From Thermoplasmatota archaeon (lineage in GTDB: Archaea > Thermoplasmatota > Penumbrarchaeia > Penumbrarchaeales > Penumbrarchaeaceae): a stretch of 35,620 nucleotides of DNA. The stretch spans positions 1 through 35,620 of the forward strand of contig JAFGLL010000021.1 of the NCBI GenBank assembly GCA_016928095.1. The letters run 5' to 3'. Made by a program: the position numbers and the translations under genes. Below are positions 15,668 through 23,186 of the stretch, one piece after another. The notes beneath the pieces were generated by a model. That model was not told the DNA's origin. It made no database searches and saw nothing but the letters and a program-made list of their open reading frames with translations. The first letter of the stretch is position 1, and each line of letters starts with the position of its first letter.

Positions 15668-17932
15668 TCAGTCCCTTCTCTTCCGGGGAGGCCCCCTTCT
15701 CTGGTCCGGGCCATCCCTTCTCTGTGGTCTCCTCGGAGGTCCGGAGCGTTTCTGGTCCCTTCTACCGGACGGTTCCATCCCCGGGGGTCGAGGTGTCAGG
15801 GCCTTCAATGAGACCTCTACCTTGCCCCGGTCTATCTCGATCACCTTGACACGGATCCTGTCGCCTACCTGGACGCGGTCGGTCACCTTTTCCACATGAC
15901 CCCATTCCAGTTCTGAGACGTGTAATAGTCCGTCCGTCTTCGGGGTCAATCTGACGAAAGCGCCGAAGGGCATGATCTTCACGACCTCCGCATCCTCGAA
16001 GATATCTCCGACCTCTATGTCACGGACGATGCTCTTGATGATGGCCTCGACCTGTTTGGCCTTGTCGGCATTGGTGGAGGTGACCATCACTGTCCCGTCA
16101 TCCTCCACATCTATCTGGACATCATAGTCCTCGCAGAGCGCCCGGATAACCTTTCCGCCGGGTCCAATGACCTCCCCGATCTTTTCCGGATTGATGCTGA
16201 GGGCTATTATCCTGGGTGCATACTCGGAGATCTCCTTTTTTGGTTCCGGGATAACAAACTTGATGAATGCTATTATCTCCGATATGGCCTTCCTCATCTG
16301 GGGGAAGGTGTCCTTGATGATATCCATTGTCAGACCGGATGTCTTGGTATCCATCTGGACAGCCGTTATTCCATCCTCGGTTGATGTGAACTTGAAGTCC
16401 ATCCCACCTTTACCGTCCTCAAGGTCTTGAAGGTCCGTCAGGACCTTGTAGCGTTTGCCATCGGATGCAAGACCCATTGCGATGCCTGCAACCGGTTTCT
16501 TGATCGGCACACCGGCATCCATCAGGGCAAGCGTTGATCCGACCGTGGAACCCATGGAAGAGGAGCCGTTCGACCCCATGACCTCGGATACGACCCTTAT
16601 GGTGTACGGGAACTCCTCGATCCTTGGGAGTACGGGCAGGAGAGCTTTCTCCGCCAGTGCACCGTGGCCGATCTCCCTTCTTCCTGCACCCCTCAATGGT
16701 TTGACCTCACCCACGGAAAATGGCATGAAATTGTAATGATGGAAGTACTTCTTCGAATCGTCCGTTTCCATGGATTCTATGATAAGATCATCACCGGGGG
16801 CACCCAATGTCACGAAGCTGAGTATCTGTGTCTCTCCTCTGGAGAAGAGGGCAGACCCGTGGGACCTGGGTACTATGCTTGTCTCTCCGGTCAGTTTCCT
16901 GATCTCGTCCATCCTTCTTCCGTCAACCCTCTTGCCCTCGTCGAGTATGGCAAGAGTGACCTGATCCTCGATGAAGTCGAAGAAGAAATCCGACATGAGC
17001 TTTCTGAGATAGCTCTCGGTCTCATCCTCGGACCTGTCCTTGGTCTTGAGCTTCTTCTTGAACTCCTCTATGATCTTCTCCTCGAGCTCGGCGATGACCG
17101 CTTTCCTCTCCCCCTTGGACCCCACCGGTTTGTTGAAGAGGTAGCTGTCCAGTTCGGGCAGGGCCTTCTTCTTGATCTTATCGATGACCTTCTGGTCCTC
17201 ATCGGTTCCCGATATCCTCCATTTGAGCTCTTCGGGACCCTTCTTGGGTTTTCCGATCTTTTCGCGGACCTCCTTCATGAAATTCGTGATGGGACCCATA
17301 GCCTTCATGGCCTCTTCGAACGTCTTCAGAGCATTCTCGTCGTCCAGCTCCCTGGCATCGCAGTCCACCATGGTTATCCTCTTTCCATCCCCCATCACCA
17401 CCATGTTGATCTCCGAGAACTCTATCTCATCGACAGTGGGGTTGATGACGAACTCGCCGCCCACCATTGCGACACGGCAACCGGTTATGGGCCCGTCGAA
17501 CGGAACGCCTGATATTTCGAGAGCCGTGGTGGCGGCTATCATTCCCACGATGTCCGGTTTGACCTCGCCATCGAGGCTGAGGGGCATTATTATAACCTGC
17601 ACCTCGTTCCTCAGTCCTTCCGGGAAAAGGGGCCGGATACCGCGGTCTATCATCCTTCCGATGAGGACCGCTTCAGTGGAAGGTCTTCCCTCTCTTTTAA
17701 GGAACCTCGGTCCCTTGATCTTGCCCACAGCGGAGTATCTCTCCTCGTAATCGACCATCAATGGAAAGAAATCCATCCCTTCCCTGGCATAATTGGAAAT
17801 GCATACGGTCGCAAGGACCATGGTATCCCCGATCCTGGCCGTTACCGATGCATCCGCCTGGTGGCCCATCCGGCCATATTCGATTATCAATCTTTTACCT
17901 GAGTAGTCCGTTTCGAACCTCTCTATCGTCAT
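15668..17932 (-). CDS. pnp: Polyribonucleotide nucleotidyltransferase (PNPase)
   Basis: A 754-residue 3'-5' phosphorolytic exoribonuclease with the complete bacterial architecture. It has RNase PH domain 1 (about 10-140, with REGRPSTEAVLIGRMIDRGI), an all-alpha linker (about 230-310), and catalytic RNase PH domain 2 (about 325-545, with GSALFSRGETQ, SNGSSSMGSTVGSTLALMDA and the GGMDFK aspartate and lysine near 511-513). A KH domain with GPGG is near 590, an S1 domain spans about 640-710, and the Arg/Pro-rich tail is about 40 residues. PNPase degrades RNA with phosphate or adds tails. Archaea usually do this with the Rrp41/Rrp42 exosome, so a full PNPase is unusual. AAGGTGA precedes the ATG and a TATA-like TTTTATTT (17990-17997) lies upstream, both archaeal-looking signals. 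Confidence 0.96.
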   Translation of the reverse strand: MTIERFETDYSGKRLIIEYGRMGHQADASVTARIGDTMVLATVCISNYAREGMDFFPLMVDYEERYSAVGKIKGPRFLKREGRPSTEAVLIGRMIDRGIRPLFPEGLRNEVQVIIMPLSLDGEVKPDIVGMIAATTALEISGVPFDGPITGCRVAMVGGEFVINPTVDEIEFSEINMVVMGDGKRITMVDCDARELDDENALKTFEEAMKAMGPITNFMKEVREKIGKPKKGPEELKWRISGTDEDQKVIDKIKKKALPELDSYLFNKPVGSKGERKAVIAELEEKIIEEFKKKLKTKDRSEDETESYLRKLMSDFFFDFIEDQVTLAILDEGKRVDGRRMDEIRKLTGETSIVPRSHGSALFSRGETQILSFVTLGAPGDDLIIESMETDDSKKYFHHYNFMPFSVGEVKPLRGAGRREIGHGALAEKALLPVLPRIEEFPYTIRVVSEVMGSNGSSSMGSTVGSTLALMDAGVPIKKPVAGIAMGLASDGKRYKVLTDLQDLEDGKGGMDFKFTSTEDGITAVQMDTKTSGLTMDIIKDTFPQMRKAISEIIAFIKFVIPEPKKEISEYAPRIIALSINPEKIGEVIGPGGKVIRALCEDYDVQIDVEDDGTVMVTSTNADKAKQVEAIIKSIVRDIEVGDIFEDAEVVKIMPFGAFVRLTPKTDGLLHVSELEWGHVEKVTDRVQVGDRIRVKVIEIDRGKVEVSLKALTPRPPGMEPSGRRDQKRSGPPRRPQRRDGPDQRRGPPRKRRD

Positions 17933-18278
17933 ATTGTATCACCTTATCCATTTGAAATAGCACAGGTCAGGGTATCAAGGTTCGATACAAAATAAAACAA
18001 GAACGATGATCGATACCGTTTTGATATTCGCGATCCCCTGTCCCGAGTCCTTTCCCGGACCCACCTATCTTGCCAAGGGGCCCCCGTGAAAAGCCGTCTC
18101 CAACGGCAGGCGGATGCATCCAGCATCCGTGTCCATTGTACTTCCTTTCGGGACCGGGAGAACAATGTTCCCTGTCCATTCTTATCTTTCCTTTTCTGCC
18201 TGTGCTTCAAAGCACTCATGATGGCATTGGTTATAAGGTTTTGCTTTGAATTGATGCAGGGCAGCGGGCTCGGACTTG

Positions 18279-18299
18279 GTCCTGGCCCGGTTCCAGGAC
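18279..18299. promoter_or_regulatory. Inverted repeat just upstream of the rbcL TATA box
   Basis: GTCCTGG (18279-18285) and CCAGGAC (18293-18299) form a perfect 7-bp dyad with a 7-nt spacer, ending 11 bp before the rbcL TATA box. The position fits an activator or regulator site; no binding protein can be named. Confidence 0.35.
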
Positions 18300-18310
18300 G
18301 GGTCCATTAG

Positions 18311-18318
18311 TTTTATTA
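18311..18318 (+). promoter_or_regulatory. TATA box of the RuBisCO gene
   Basis: TTTTATTA is centred 27-28 bp before the ATG at 18342, where no ribosome binding site exists, so the mRNA is probably leaderless. The same octamer at the same spacing precedes the dCMP deaminase gene. Confidence 0.55.
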
Positions 18319-18341
18319 CGACATGTCTCTTACTCTCCCTC

Positions 18342-19637
18342 ATGTCAAAGATAGACTGGTACGACCAGTTCGTTGACCTTGGCCATACACCTGACAGCTC
18401 CGAGCTGATCGCTTTGTTCTATTTCGAGCCGCCGGAGGGTATGTCCATCAAGGAATCGGCAGGAAGGATAGCTTCCGAAAGCTCCACGGGGACCTGGACG
18501 ACCCTAACAAGGATGCCTCCGAGGATGAAAAGGCTCCAGGCAACGGCGTTCGAGATCAACGGCAACTTCCTGAAGGTGGCATACCCTCTTGACCTGTGGG
18601 AGAGAGGGAATGCATGTCAGCTCCTTTCGGGGATCGCAGGGAATATCTTCGGAATGAAGGGTGTGGAGAATCTGAGGTTGATAGATGCGAAGCTTCCCGC
18701 CAGATATGTCGCATCATTCAAAGGTCCCAATTATTCCATGAAAGGCATCCGGAGGCTCATGAAGGTCCGGAAGCGGCCCCTTACCGGAGCTGTTCCAAAA
18801 CCCAAGATAGGTTTCTCCGCCCTGGAACATGCAAAGGTTGGTTACGAGACATGGATGGGAGGTTTTGATTTTGTCAAAGATGACGAGAACCTCTCATCAT
18901 TGCCCTTCAACAGTTTCGATCGGAGGGTGAAGATGCTGGCCAGATACCGTGATAGGGCCGAGGCGAGAACGGGCGACATCAAGGACGCCTACGTGAACAT
19001 CACCGCCGATGTCGAAGAGATGAGGAGAAGGGCGGACCTCCTTCATGAGAACGGGTTCATGTTCGCCATGGTCGATGTGGTCATTGTCGGGTATGCGGGG
19101 GTCCAGACCATTCGTGACCATCTGAGGGATCTGGGTATGGCCATACATGCCCACAGGGCCATGCATGCCGCTTTCGACAGGAACCCCCGTCACGGTATGA
19201 CGATGCAGTTCGTTGCAAAGATGATGAGGCTGATAGGTGTGAACCAGATACATTCGGGGACCGCAGTGGGAAAATTGGTCGGGGCCAGGGAAGAGGTGAT
19301 GGCGGTGGCCGATGTCCTTCGAGAGAGGAACACTCGGGCTCGGGACAATATCCTGTTGGACCAGGACTGGGGGTCCATCAGAACGGCATTCCCGGTCGCT
19401 TCCGGCGGGCTGCATCCCGGACTTGTACCTGATGTGATGGACATCTACGGGAACGAGATGGTCCTGCTGGTGAGCGGAGGTATCCACGGACACCCCAAGG
19501 GGACACGTGCGGGAGCCAAAGCGGCGATACAGGCCGTTGAGGCCCACATGGACGGGGTGACACTGGAGGAGAAGGCCAGATCTTCCATCGAGCTTGCTCA
19601 GGCACTTGAAAAATGGGGCCATCTCAGACCCAAATGA
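18342..19637 (+). CDS. rbcL: Ribulose-1,5-bisphosphate carboxylase, archaeal form III type
   Basis: A 431-residue RuBisCO large subunit with its active-site residues intact: Glu46 in ESSTGTWTT, Asn101 in GNIFG, Lys153/Lys155 in PKPKIG, carbamylated Lys179 with Asp181/Glu182 in GGFDFVKDDEN, His271 in HAHRAMH, His304 in IHSGTAVGK with loop-6 Lys311, and Ser354 in VASGG. Length, absence of a small-subunit gene and archaeal context point to form III. In archaea this form consumes RuBP made from AMP or nucleosides (with AMP phosphorylase and ribose-1,5-bisphosphate isomerase) and feeds 3-phosphoglycerate to central metabolism. Those partner genes are not in the window. I chose the ATG at 18342 because of the TATA spacing and family length. 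The stop lies 1 bp from the convergent pepF stop. Confidence 0.95.
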   Translation: MSKIDWYDQFVDLGHTPDSSELIALFYFEPPEGMSIKESAGRIASESSTGTWTTLTRMPPRMKRLQATAFEINGNFLKVAYPLDLWERGNACQLLSGIAGNIFGMKGVENLRLIDAKLPARYVASFKGPNYSMKGIRRLMKVRKRPLTGAVPKPKIGFSALEHAKVGYETWMGGFDFVKDDENLSSLPFNSFDRRVKMLARYRDRAEARTGDIKDAYVNITADVEEMRRRADLLHENGFMFAMVDVVIVGYAGVQTIRDHLRDLGMAIHAHRAMHAAFDRNPRHGMTMQFVAKMMRLIGVNQIHSGTAVGKLVGAREEVMAVADVLRERNTRARDNILLDQDWGSIRTAFPVASGGLHPGLVPDVMDIYGNEMVLLVSGGIHGHPKGTRAGAKAAIQAVEAHMDGVTLEEKARSSIELAQALEKWGHLRPK

Positions 19638-19638
19638 A

Positions 19639-21438
19639 TCATATGAGCCTCTCCAGACGTGTAACGAGATCCCCGAATACCTTCAGGGCTTCTGTAATAG
19701 GTGCCGTCGTTCGGAGATCGACACCTGCTTCGATCAGGAGGTCCACGGGGGGTTTCGAACCTCCCGATCTCAGGAGCGAGATATACCGCTCAAGTTGCAG
19801 GGTATCCCCCTTGAGTATCCTTGTCGCGATCGCATTTGCGGCACAGAAGCTGGTTGCGTACTTGTAAACGTAGAAGTTATAATAGAAATGAGGGATCCTT
19901 GCCCACTCCAGCTCGATCTCCGGGTCGATGATCATGGCAGGACCGAAGTAGTCCCTGTTGAGCATGCCGTAATGTTCACAGAGCAGGTCGGGGGTCAGGG
20001 GGGTGTCCTTCTCGACCATCGCCTGGACATCCCTCTCGAACTCCGAGAACATGGTCTGTCTGAAGACGGTCCCCTTGAAGCTCTCGAGGTAATGATCTAC
20101 CAGGTAGGTCTGCTCATCCGTCCCGGTCCAGGTATTCATGAGGTGGTGCAGCAGAAGTATCTCGTTGATAGTGGAGGCCACCTCGGCGACGAATATCCGA
20201 TAATCAGCGGTTAGATGAGGCTGGTCCTTGTTGGACAGGTAAGTGTGTACCGAATGCCCCATCTCGTGGGCCAGTGTGAACACTTCCCTTATGTTCTCAT
20301 CGTAGTTCATGAGGATATAGGGGGATGAATCGTAGCATCCCGAGGAATAGGCACCCGACCTCTTTCCGCGGCTCTCGAGTATATCTATCCATCGGGATGA
20401 GAGACCCTCCCTAACGATGTTTAATACCTCTTCTCCGAGAGGAGCAAGGGCGTCCAGGACCAAGGAGGACGCCTCGTCGAAGGGGATCTTCCTCTCGAAC
20501 TCCCGGACCAGGGGGACGTAGACGTCGTACATGTGGAGTTTATCCACGTCAAGCGCCCTCTTCCTGAGGTACACATACCTGTGAAAGTCCCCTATGGACC
20601 CATGTACGGCATCTATCAACGAGTTGTATAACCCCTCAGTGACCTCATCACCGTCCAGTGATGCTTCCAGGGCCGATCCATAATTGCGCACCTTTGCCCC
20701 GAAAGCTCTCTTTTTAAGCTCCCCCTCCAGGGTGGATGTGAACGTGTTCCTGAACGATCGGTATGATGAATAGTATGCTTCCATGGTCCTCTTCCTGACA
20801 TCTCTGTCAGCATCCATCATGAGGCCCACGAACCGCCCGTGGGATAACTCGACCTCTTTCAATTTGCCATCGGTGACGAAAGGGAACCTCAGGTCCGCAT
20901 CGTTCAGCAGGCTGTAGGTCCTGGAAGAGGCTTCCAGAACGTCATCTGCCATGGCAAGGAGCCTTTCCTCCTTCTCGGACAGGAAGTGGTCCCTTGTCCG
21001 GATGATAGAACGAAGCGGAACCCGGGCGAATTCCAGCTCCGGGTCTTCCATAAGCCCCGAAATGCGGTCCTCGGGCAGCGAGAGGACCTCCGGTACGAAG
21101 AATGCCGTTTCGGTATCTATCCTTACCATCAGGTTCACAACCCTCTCATGCAGGGACCTGTACCCGGGATCGTTCAGGTCCTCATCATGCTTCAGATGCG
21201 CCCATGTGTAAACCCTTTCCAGCTTCCTTGATAGTTCGTCCGAGGAACTGATGAACTCCGCGATCACCTTGTTCGACCCGGTCAATCTACCCTTGAAGGA
21301 CCCCAGATGAGGAATTGCCTCTTCGATCTGTCGATAATCCCGTTCCCAGGACCCCAGGTCCGCATACAGCGGTGACAGGTCCCATTTGAATTGCTCATCG
21401 ATGCTTTCCCTTGAGGGGATCTCCCCGGTTTCCGTCAT
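19639..21438 (-). CDS. pepF: Oligoendopeptidase F (M3B family)
   Basis: A 599-residue cytosolic zinc endopeptidase that cleaves short peptides. The HEMGH zinc motif is near residue 390 (TLAHEMGHSVHTYLS), followed by the glutamate ligand in FVAEVASTINE about 25 residues on. Other family landmarks are DLSPLYADLGSWE at the N terminus and the C-terminal YYNFYVYKYATSFCAA, in which Tyr residues stabilise the transition state. I use the ATG at 21438 because GGAG lies eight bases upstream and the homologous region begins there; the open frame extends to 21600 without family similarity. It overlaps the end of the GNAT gene by 44 bp, which suggests coupling. It would recycle peptides, including those made by the surface peptidases. 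Confidence 0.94.
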   Translation of the reverse strand: MTETGEIPSRESIDEQFKWDLSPLYADLGSWERDYRQIEEAIPHLGSFKGRLTGSNKVIAEFISSSDELSRKLERVYTWAHLKHDEDLNDPGYRSLHERVVNLMVRIDTETAFFVPEVLSLPEDRISGLMEDPELEFARVPLRSIIRTRDHFLSEKEERLLAMADDVLEASSRTYSLLNDADLRFPFVTDGKLKEVELSHGRFVGLMMDADRDVRKRTMEAYYSSYRSFRNTFTSTLEGELKKRAFGAKVRNYGSALEASLDGDEVTEGLYNSLIDAVHGSIGDFHRYVYLRKRALDVDKLHMYDVYVPLVREFERKIPFDEASSLVLDALAPLGEEVLNIVREGLSSRWIDILESRGKRSGAYSSGCYDSSPYILMNYDENIREVFTLAHEMGHSVHTYLSNKDQPHLTADYRIFVAEVASTINEILLLHHLMNTWTGTDEQTYLVDHYLESFKGTVFRQTMFSEFERDVQAMVEKDTPLTPDLLCEHYGMLNRDYFGPAMIIDPEIELEWARIPHFYYNFYVYKYATSFCAANAIATRILKGDTLQLERYISLLRSGGSKPPVDLLIEAGVDLRTTAPITEALKVFGDLVTRLERLI

Positions 21439-21889
21439 CCTGATATCTCCGCACAATGTAGACCATCTTGATGTGATCGATATCTGCCTCGCTGAACACT
21501 GCCCCGCAGCACACGAACCCGCATTTTTCGTAGAATCCCACGGAGACGGTCTGTGAATGAAGGTATACGTGTCCCAATCCCTGTGAGAGCACCTCATCAA
21601 GCATACGGTCCATGATAAATCTACCGTACCCCTTTCCCCTTTCCTCCTTCAAGACCGCTATCCTTTCCAGCTTGATGGAATCACCCACCATGCGATATCT
21701 CGCACATCCGATAGCATCCCCGTTCCGGGTCAGTATGTAGTGGACCGCACTCTCTTCATACTTGTCATATTCTATGGTGGGATCCACATTCTGCTCCTCG
21801 ATGAAGACCCTCCTTCTGATATCGAACACTGCCTGCAACAATTCAGGTGTCGTGACCTTCTCGAAGAGGAGGGAACCCGGGATATTCAT
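21395..21889 (-). CDS. GNAT family acetyltransferase, ElaA/YjcF-like
   Basis: A 164-residue GNAT-fold acetyl-CoA-dependent N-acyltransferase. The N-terminal RRRVFIEEQNVDPTIEYDKY followed by AVHYILTRNGDAIGCARYR is typical of the ElaA/YjcF subgroup. The acetyl-CoA-binding motif A is EERGKGYGRFIM (about 82-93), and VGFYEKCGFVCCG is the usual C-terminal region. The substrate of this subgroup is not known. The gene overlaps pepF downstream. No strong ribosome binding site precedes the ATG; an AT-rich TTCAATTAA lies about 43 bp upstream and may be the promoter. Confidence 0.85.
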   Translation of the reverse strand: MNIPGSLLFEKVTTPELLQAVFDIRRRVFIEEQNVDPTIEYDKYEESAVHYILTRNGDAIGCARYRMVGDSIKLERIAVLKEERGKGYGRFIMDRMLDEVLSQGLGHVYLHSQTVSVGFYEKCGFVCCGAVFSEADIDHIKMVYIVRRYQDDGNRGDPLKGKHR

Positions 21890-21988
21890 TGTCGATCGAC
21901 CACGCTGTAGAACGGCGGTCCCGGTTAATTGAATATCGGTTGTTCCAGGGAATATCGTGCTCTTCCAGGCTCCTGGACAGAGAGGTGT

Positions 21989-22023
21989 GGACCCCGCTGA
22001 CCCGTAGCGGGGTCCTTTTTTTT
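21989..22023 (+). terminator. Intrinsic terminator-like hairpin on the gene-free strand
   Basis: A perfect 10-bp stem, GGACCCCGCT (21989-21998) and AGCGGGGTCC (22006-22015), with loop GACCCGT is followed at once by eight T residues on the plus strand. All flanking protein genes are on the minus strand, so it terminates none of them. An AT-rich TTAATTGAATAT (about 21926-21937) upstream could start a short plus-strand RNA of about 60-70 nt. On the minus strand the hairpin has no T-run. Confidence 0.5.
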
Positions 22024-22111
22024 ATTCTCCTCATCAGGTCCTTCGAAGAGGATCGAACGATCCAGCCTCCCCGGCCCCCTATCCAATATCACGCATTCTT
22101 ATTGAGGAGCG

Positions 22112-22477
22112 TCATTCTCTCATCACCTCGAAGGTAAGCCTGGATATCCAGTTGGTCTTCCTTATGTTGTGGGCCACTACCATGGTCCATTGGAAGGATC
22201 CTCTCTTCTTGAGCGATCTGAGGAGATCCTCCACGGAGGAGCTTTCCAGGTAGCTCCTGCATTCATTGCAGACGGGTATCTTCCTTGGACCCTGCAGCTT
22301 CATCGAGTTCACCTCGACAGACCCAATATTCTCCGAAGACCCACAGACCGCACATTCATGTGTGGGAAAGCTATGGCGGTCAGCCTGCTCCATGCAGATC
22401 TTTTCGATCTCACGGAGGTATTCTCCGGCATTTACTTCGATGGTCGTTCTCAAATCATCATTCTCCTGTAAGATCAT
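22112..22477 (-). CDS. Small protein with a CxxC...CxxC zinc-binding pair
   Basis: A 121-residue protein not assigned to a family. HECAVCGS (about 41-48) and VCNECRS (about 69-75) place two CxxC knuckles about 25 residues apart, as in a treble-clef or zinc-ribbon fold. The N-terminal ~35 residues are acidic and helical (DLRTTIEVNAGEYLREIEK), and the C-terminal part is basic. The start is the ATG at 22477, which overlaps the stop of the upstream secreted protein as ATGA, implying translational coupling; a GTG at 22486 is possible. The coupling to an exported protein is odd because this product has no signal sequence. Confidence 0.7.
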   Translation of the reverse strand: MILQENDDLRTTIEVNAGEYLREIEKICMEQADRHSFPTHECAVCGSSENIGSVEVNSMKLQGPRKIPVCNECRSYLESSSVEDLLRSLKKRGSFQWTMVVAHNIRKTNWISRLTFEVMRE

Positions 22478-23169
22478 ACCAACCACATCTGTGGGTCCTG
22501 TCCGGAACCCAGCAGGAGCAACTTCTCGTTGTAGAATGCCTCCACGAAGGAGACCACCCCATCCTGGTTGGTATCTGCCTGCATATCCTCCAGGCTCCGT
22601 GTGATGTTGAAATGGTCCATGGGGGATTCCTCCATTTCCCGCATGGAGCTCATGATGACCCTGTCAGAGCCCATGAGCTGAGGTCCGAAGAGGCCTGAGT
22701 GGTTCCCAAGGGTGATGTAGTTGAGGGAATCGTATCTTATCTGGTCGATCCAGTCGATGATCTGGGAGCATGCTACCTGCCCATCGGTGAACTGGTAGAA
22801 GCTCTCTGTTTGGATCATGTGGGAATTATCGGTTATATAGATGTTCACCCGTGTCTTCTGTTTGGATCCATCTATGAGCCACTCGAACGCTTCCAAGATA
22901 TTCTCGATCGTCACGACATCATCTCGACATGATACGTTCTCCGAGGAGAGGAATATTATTTCATCACTGTCGTATCCGATGCTTTCCAGGTATTCGTAAA
23001 AGGCCACCGCCTTGCAGAGCTCGTACTCGTCGGTACCGTTGAAGTCCGATACTATGATCAAGGCCCCGCGGTTACTTCCCTCCCCGTTCGCAGGCAGGGA
23101 AAGGAGGATGCCGATGAACAGTAAGCTAGCGCACAAAAGGCCGACTATAAAGGGTGTTAAACGGGTCAT
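22474..23169 (-). CDS. Secreted caspase/legumain-fold-like protein lacking catalytic residues
   Basis: A 231-residue protein with a signal peptide (FIVGLLCASLLFIGILLSLP, residues 7-26). After it, GALIIVSDFN..., an alternating helix/strand pattern, YITDNS (111-116), YITLGNHSGLF (151-161), RVIMSSM and a calcium-loop-like DTNQDGVVSFVEAF (199-212) follow the order seen in archaeal caspase-fold/C13 (legumain-like) proteins. In active members the first motif ends in His-Gly and the second has Cys-x-Ser-Gly. Here these are Asn115-Ser116 and Asn156-His-Ser-Gly, so it is probably not a protease. The resemblance is inferred from motif order. A TATA box 27-28 bp upstream of the ATG predicts a leaderless mRNA. 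The downstream Cys4 protein overlaps its stop. Confidence 0.7.
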   Translation of the reverse strand: MTRLTPFIVGLLCASLLFIGILLSLPANGEGSNRGALIIVSDFNGTDEYELCKAVAFYEYLESIGYDSDEIIFLSSENVSCRDDVVTIENILEAFEWLIDGSKQKTRVNIYITDNSHMIQTESFYQFTDGQVACSQIIDWIDQIRYDSLNYITLGNHSGLFGPQLMGSDRVIMSSMREMEESPMDHFNITRSLEDMQADTNQDGVVSFVEAFYNEKLLLLGSGQDPQMWLV

Positions 23170-23186
23170 GGATGTTGATTTTCACG

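Larger units (their letters stand above)
17933..18341. other. Divergent pnp-rbcL intergenic region with stacked hairpins
   Basis: About 400 bp without a credible gene; the short frames here have no protein-like composition. It holds the pnp ribosome binding site and TATA-like box (17990-17997, minus). Several consecutive short inverted repeats follow: 18093-18107 (GCCGT stem), 18111-18129 (CGGATGC stem), 18134-18167 (CATTGT outer stem with an inner CTTCC/GGGAG stem) and 18202-18215 (GTGCT stem). Then come a TTATAA element (18231-18236), a perfect 7-bp inverted repeat (18279-18299) and the rbcL TATA box. The stacked hairpins could belong to a small RNA, but I recognise no known RNA family. Confidence 0.4.

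Noticed and set aside
16664-17512. Plus-strand frame of 282 codons across pnp
   Set aside because: Antisense shadow of PNPase; its Leu/Gly-rich pattern mirrors the codons of the real gene.
18134-18167. SRP RNA helix 8
   Set aside because: A GGTCCCGAAAGGAAG stretch on the minus strand recalls it, but the diagnostic GTCAGG and GCAGC parts are missing.
17967-18219. Minus-strand frames of 70-91 codons in the pnp-rbcL gap
   Set aside because: Basic, low-complexity translations without a ribosome binding site; they cover the hairpin cluster and the pnp promoter.
18897-19622. Minus-strand frame of 241 codons
   Set aside because: Antisense to rbcL, which has all its catalytic residues; the His/Pro-rich translation is a shadow.
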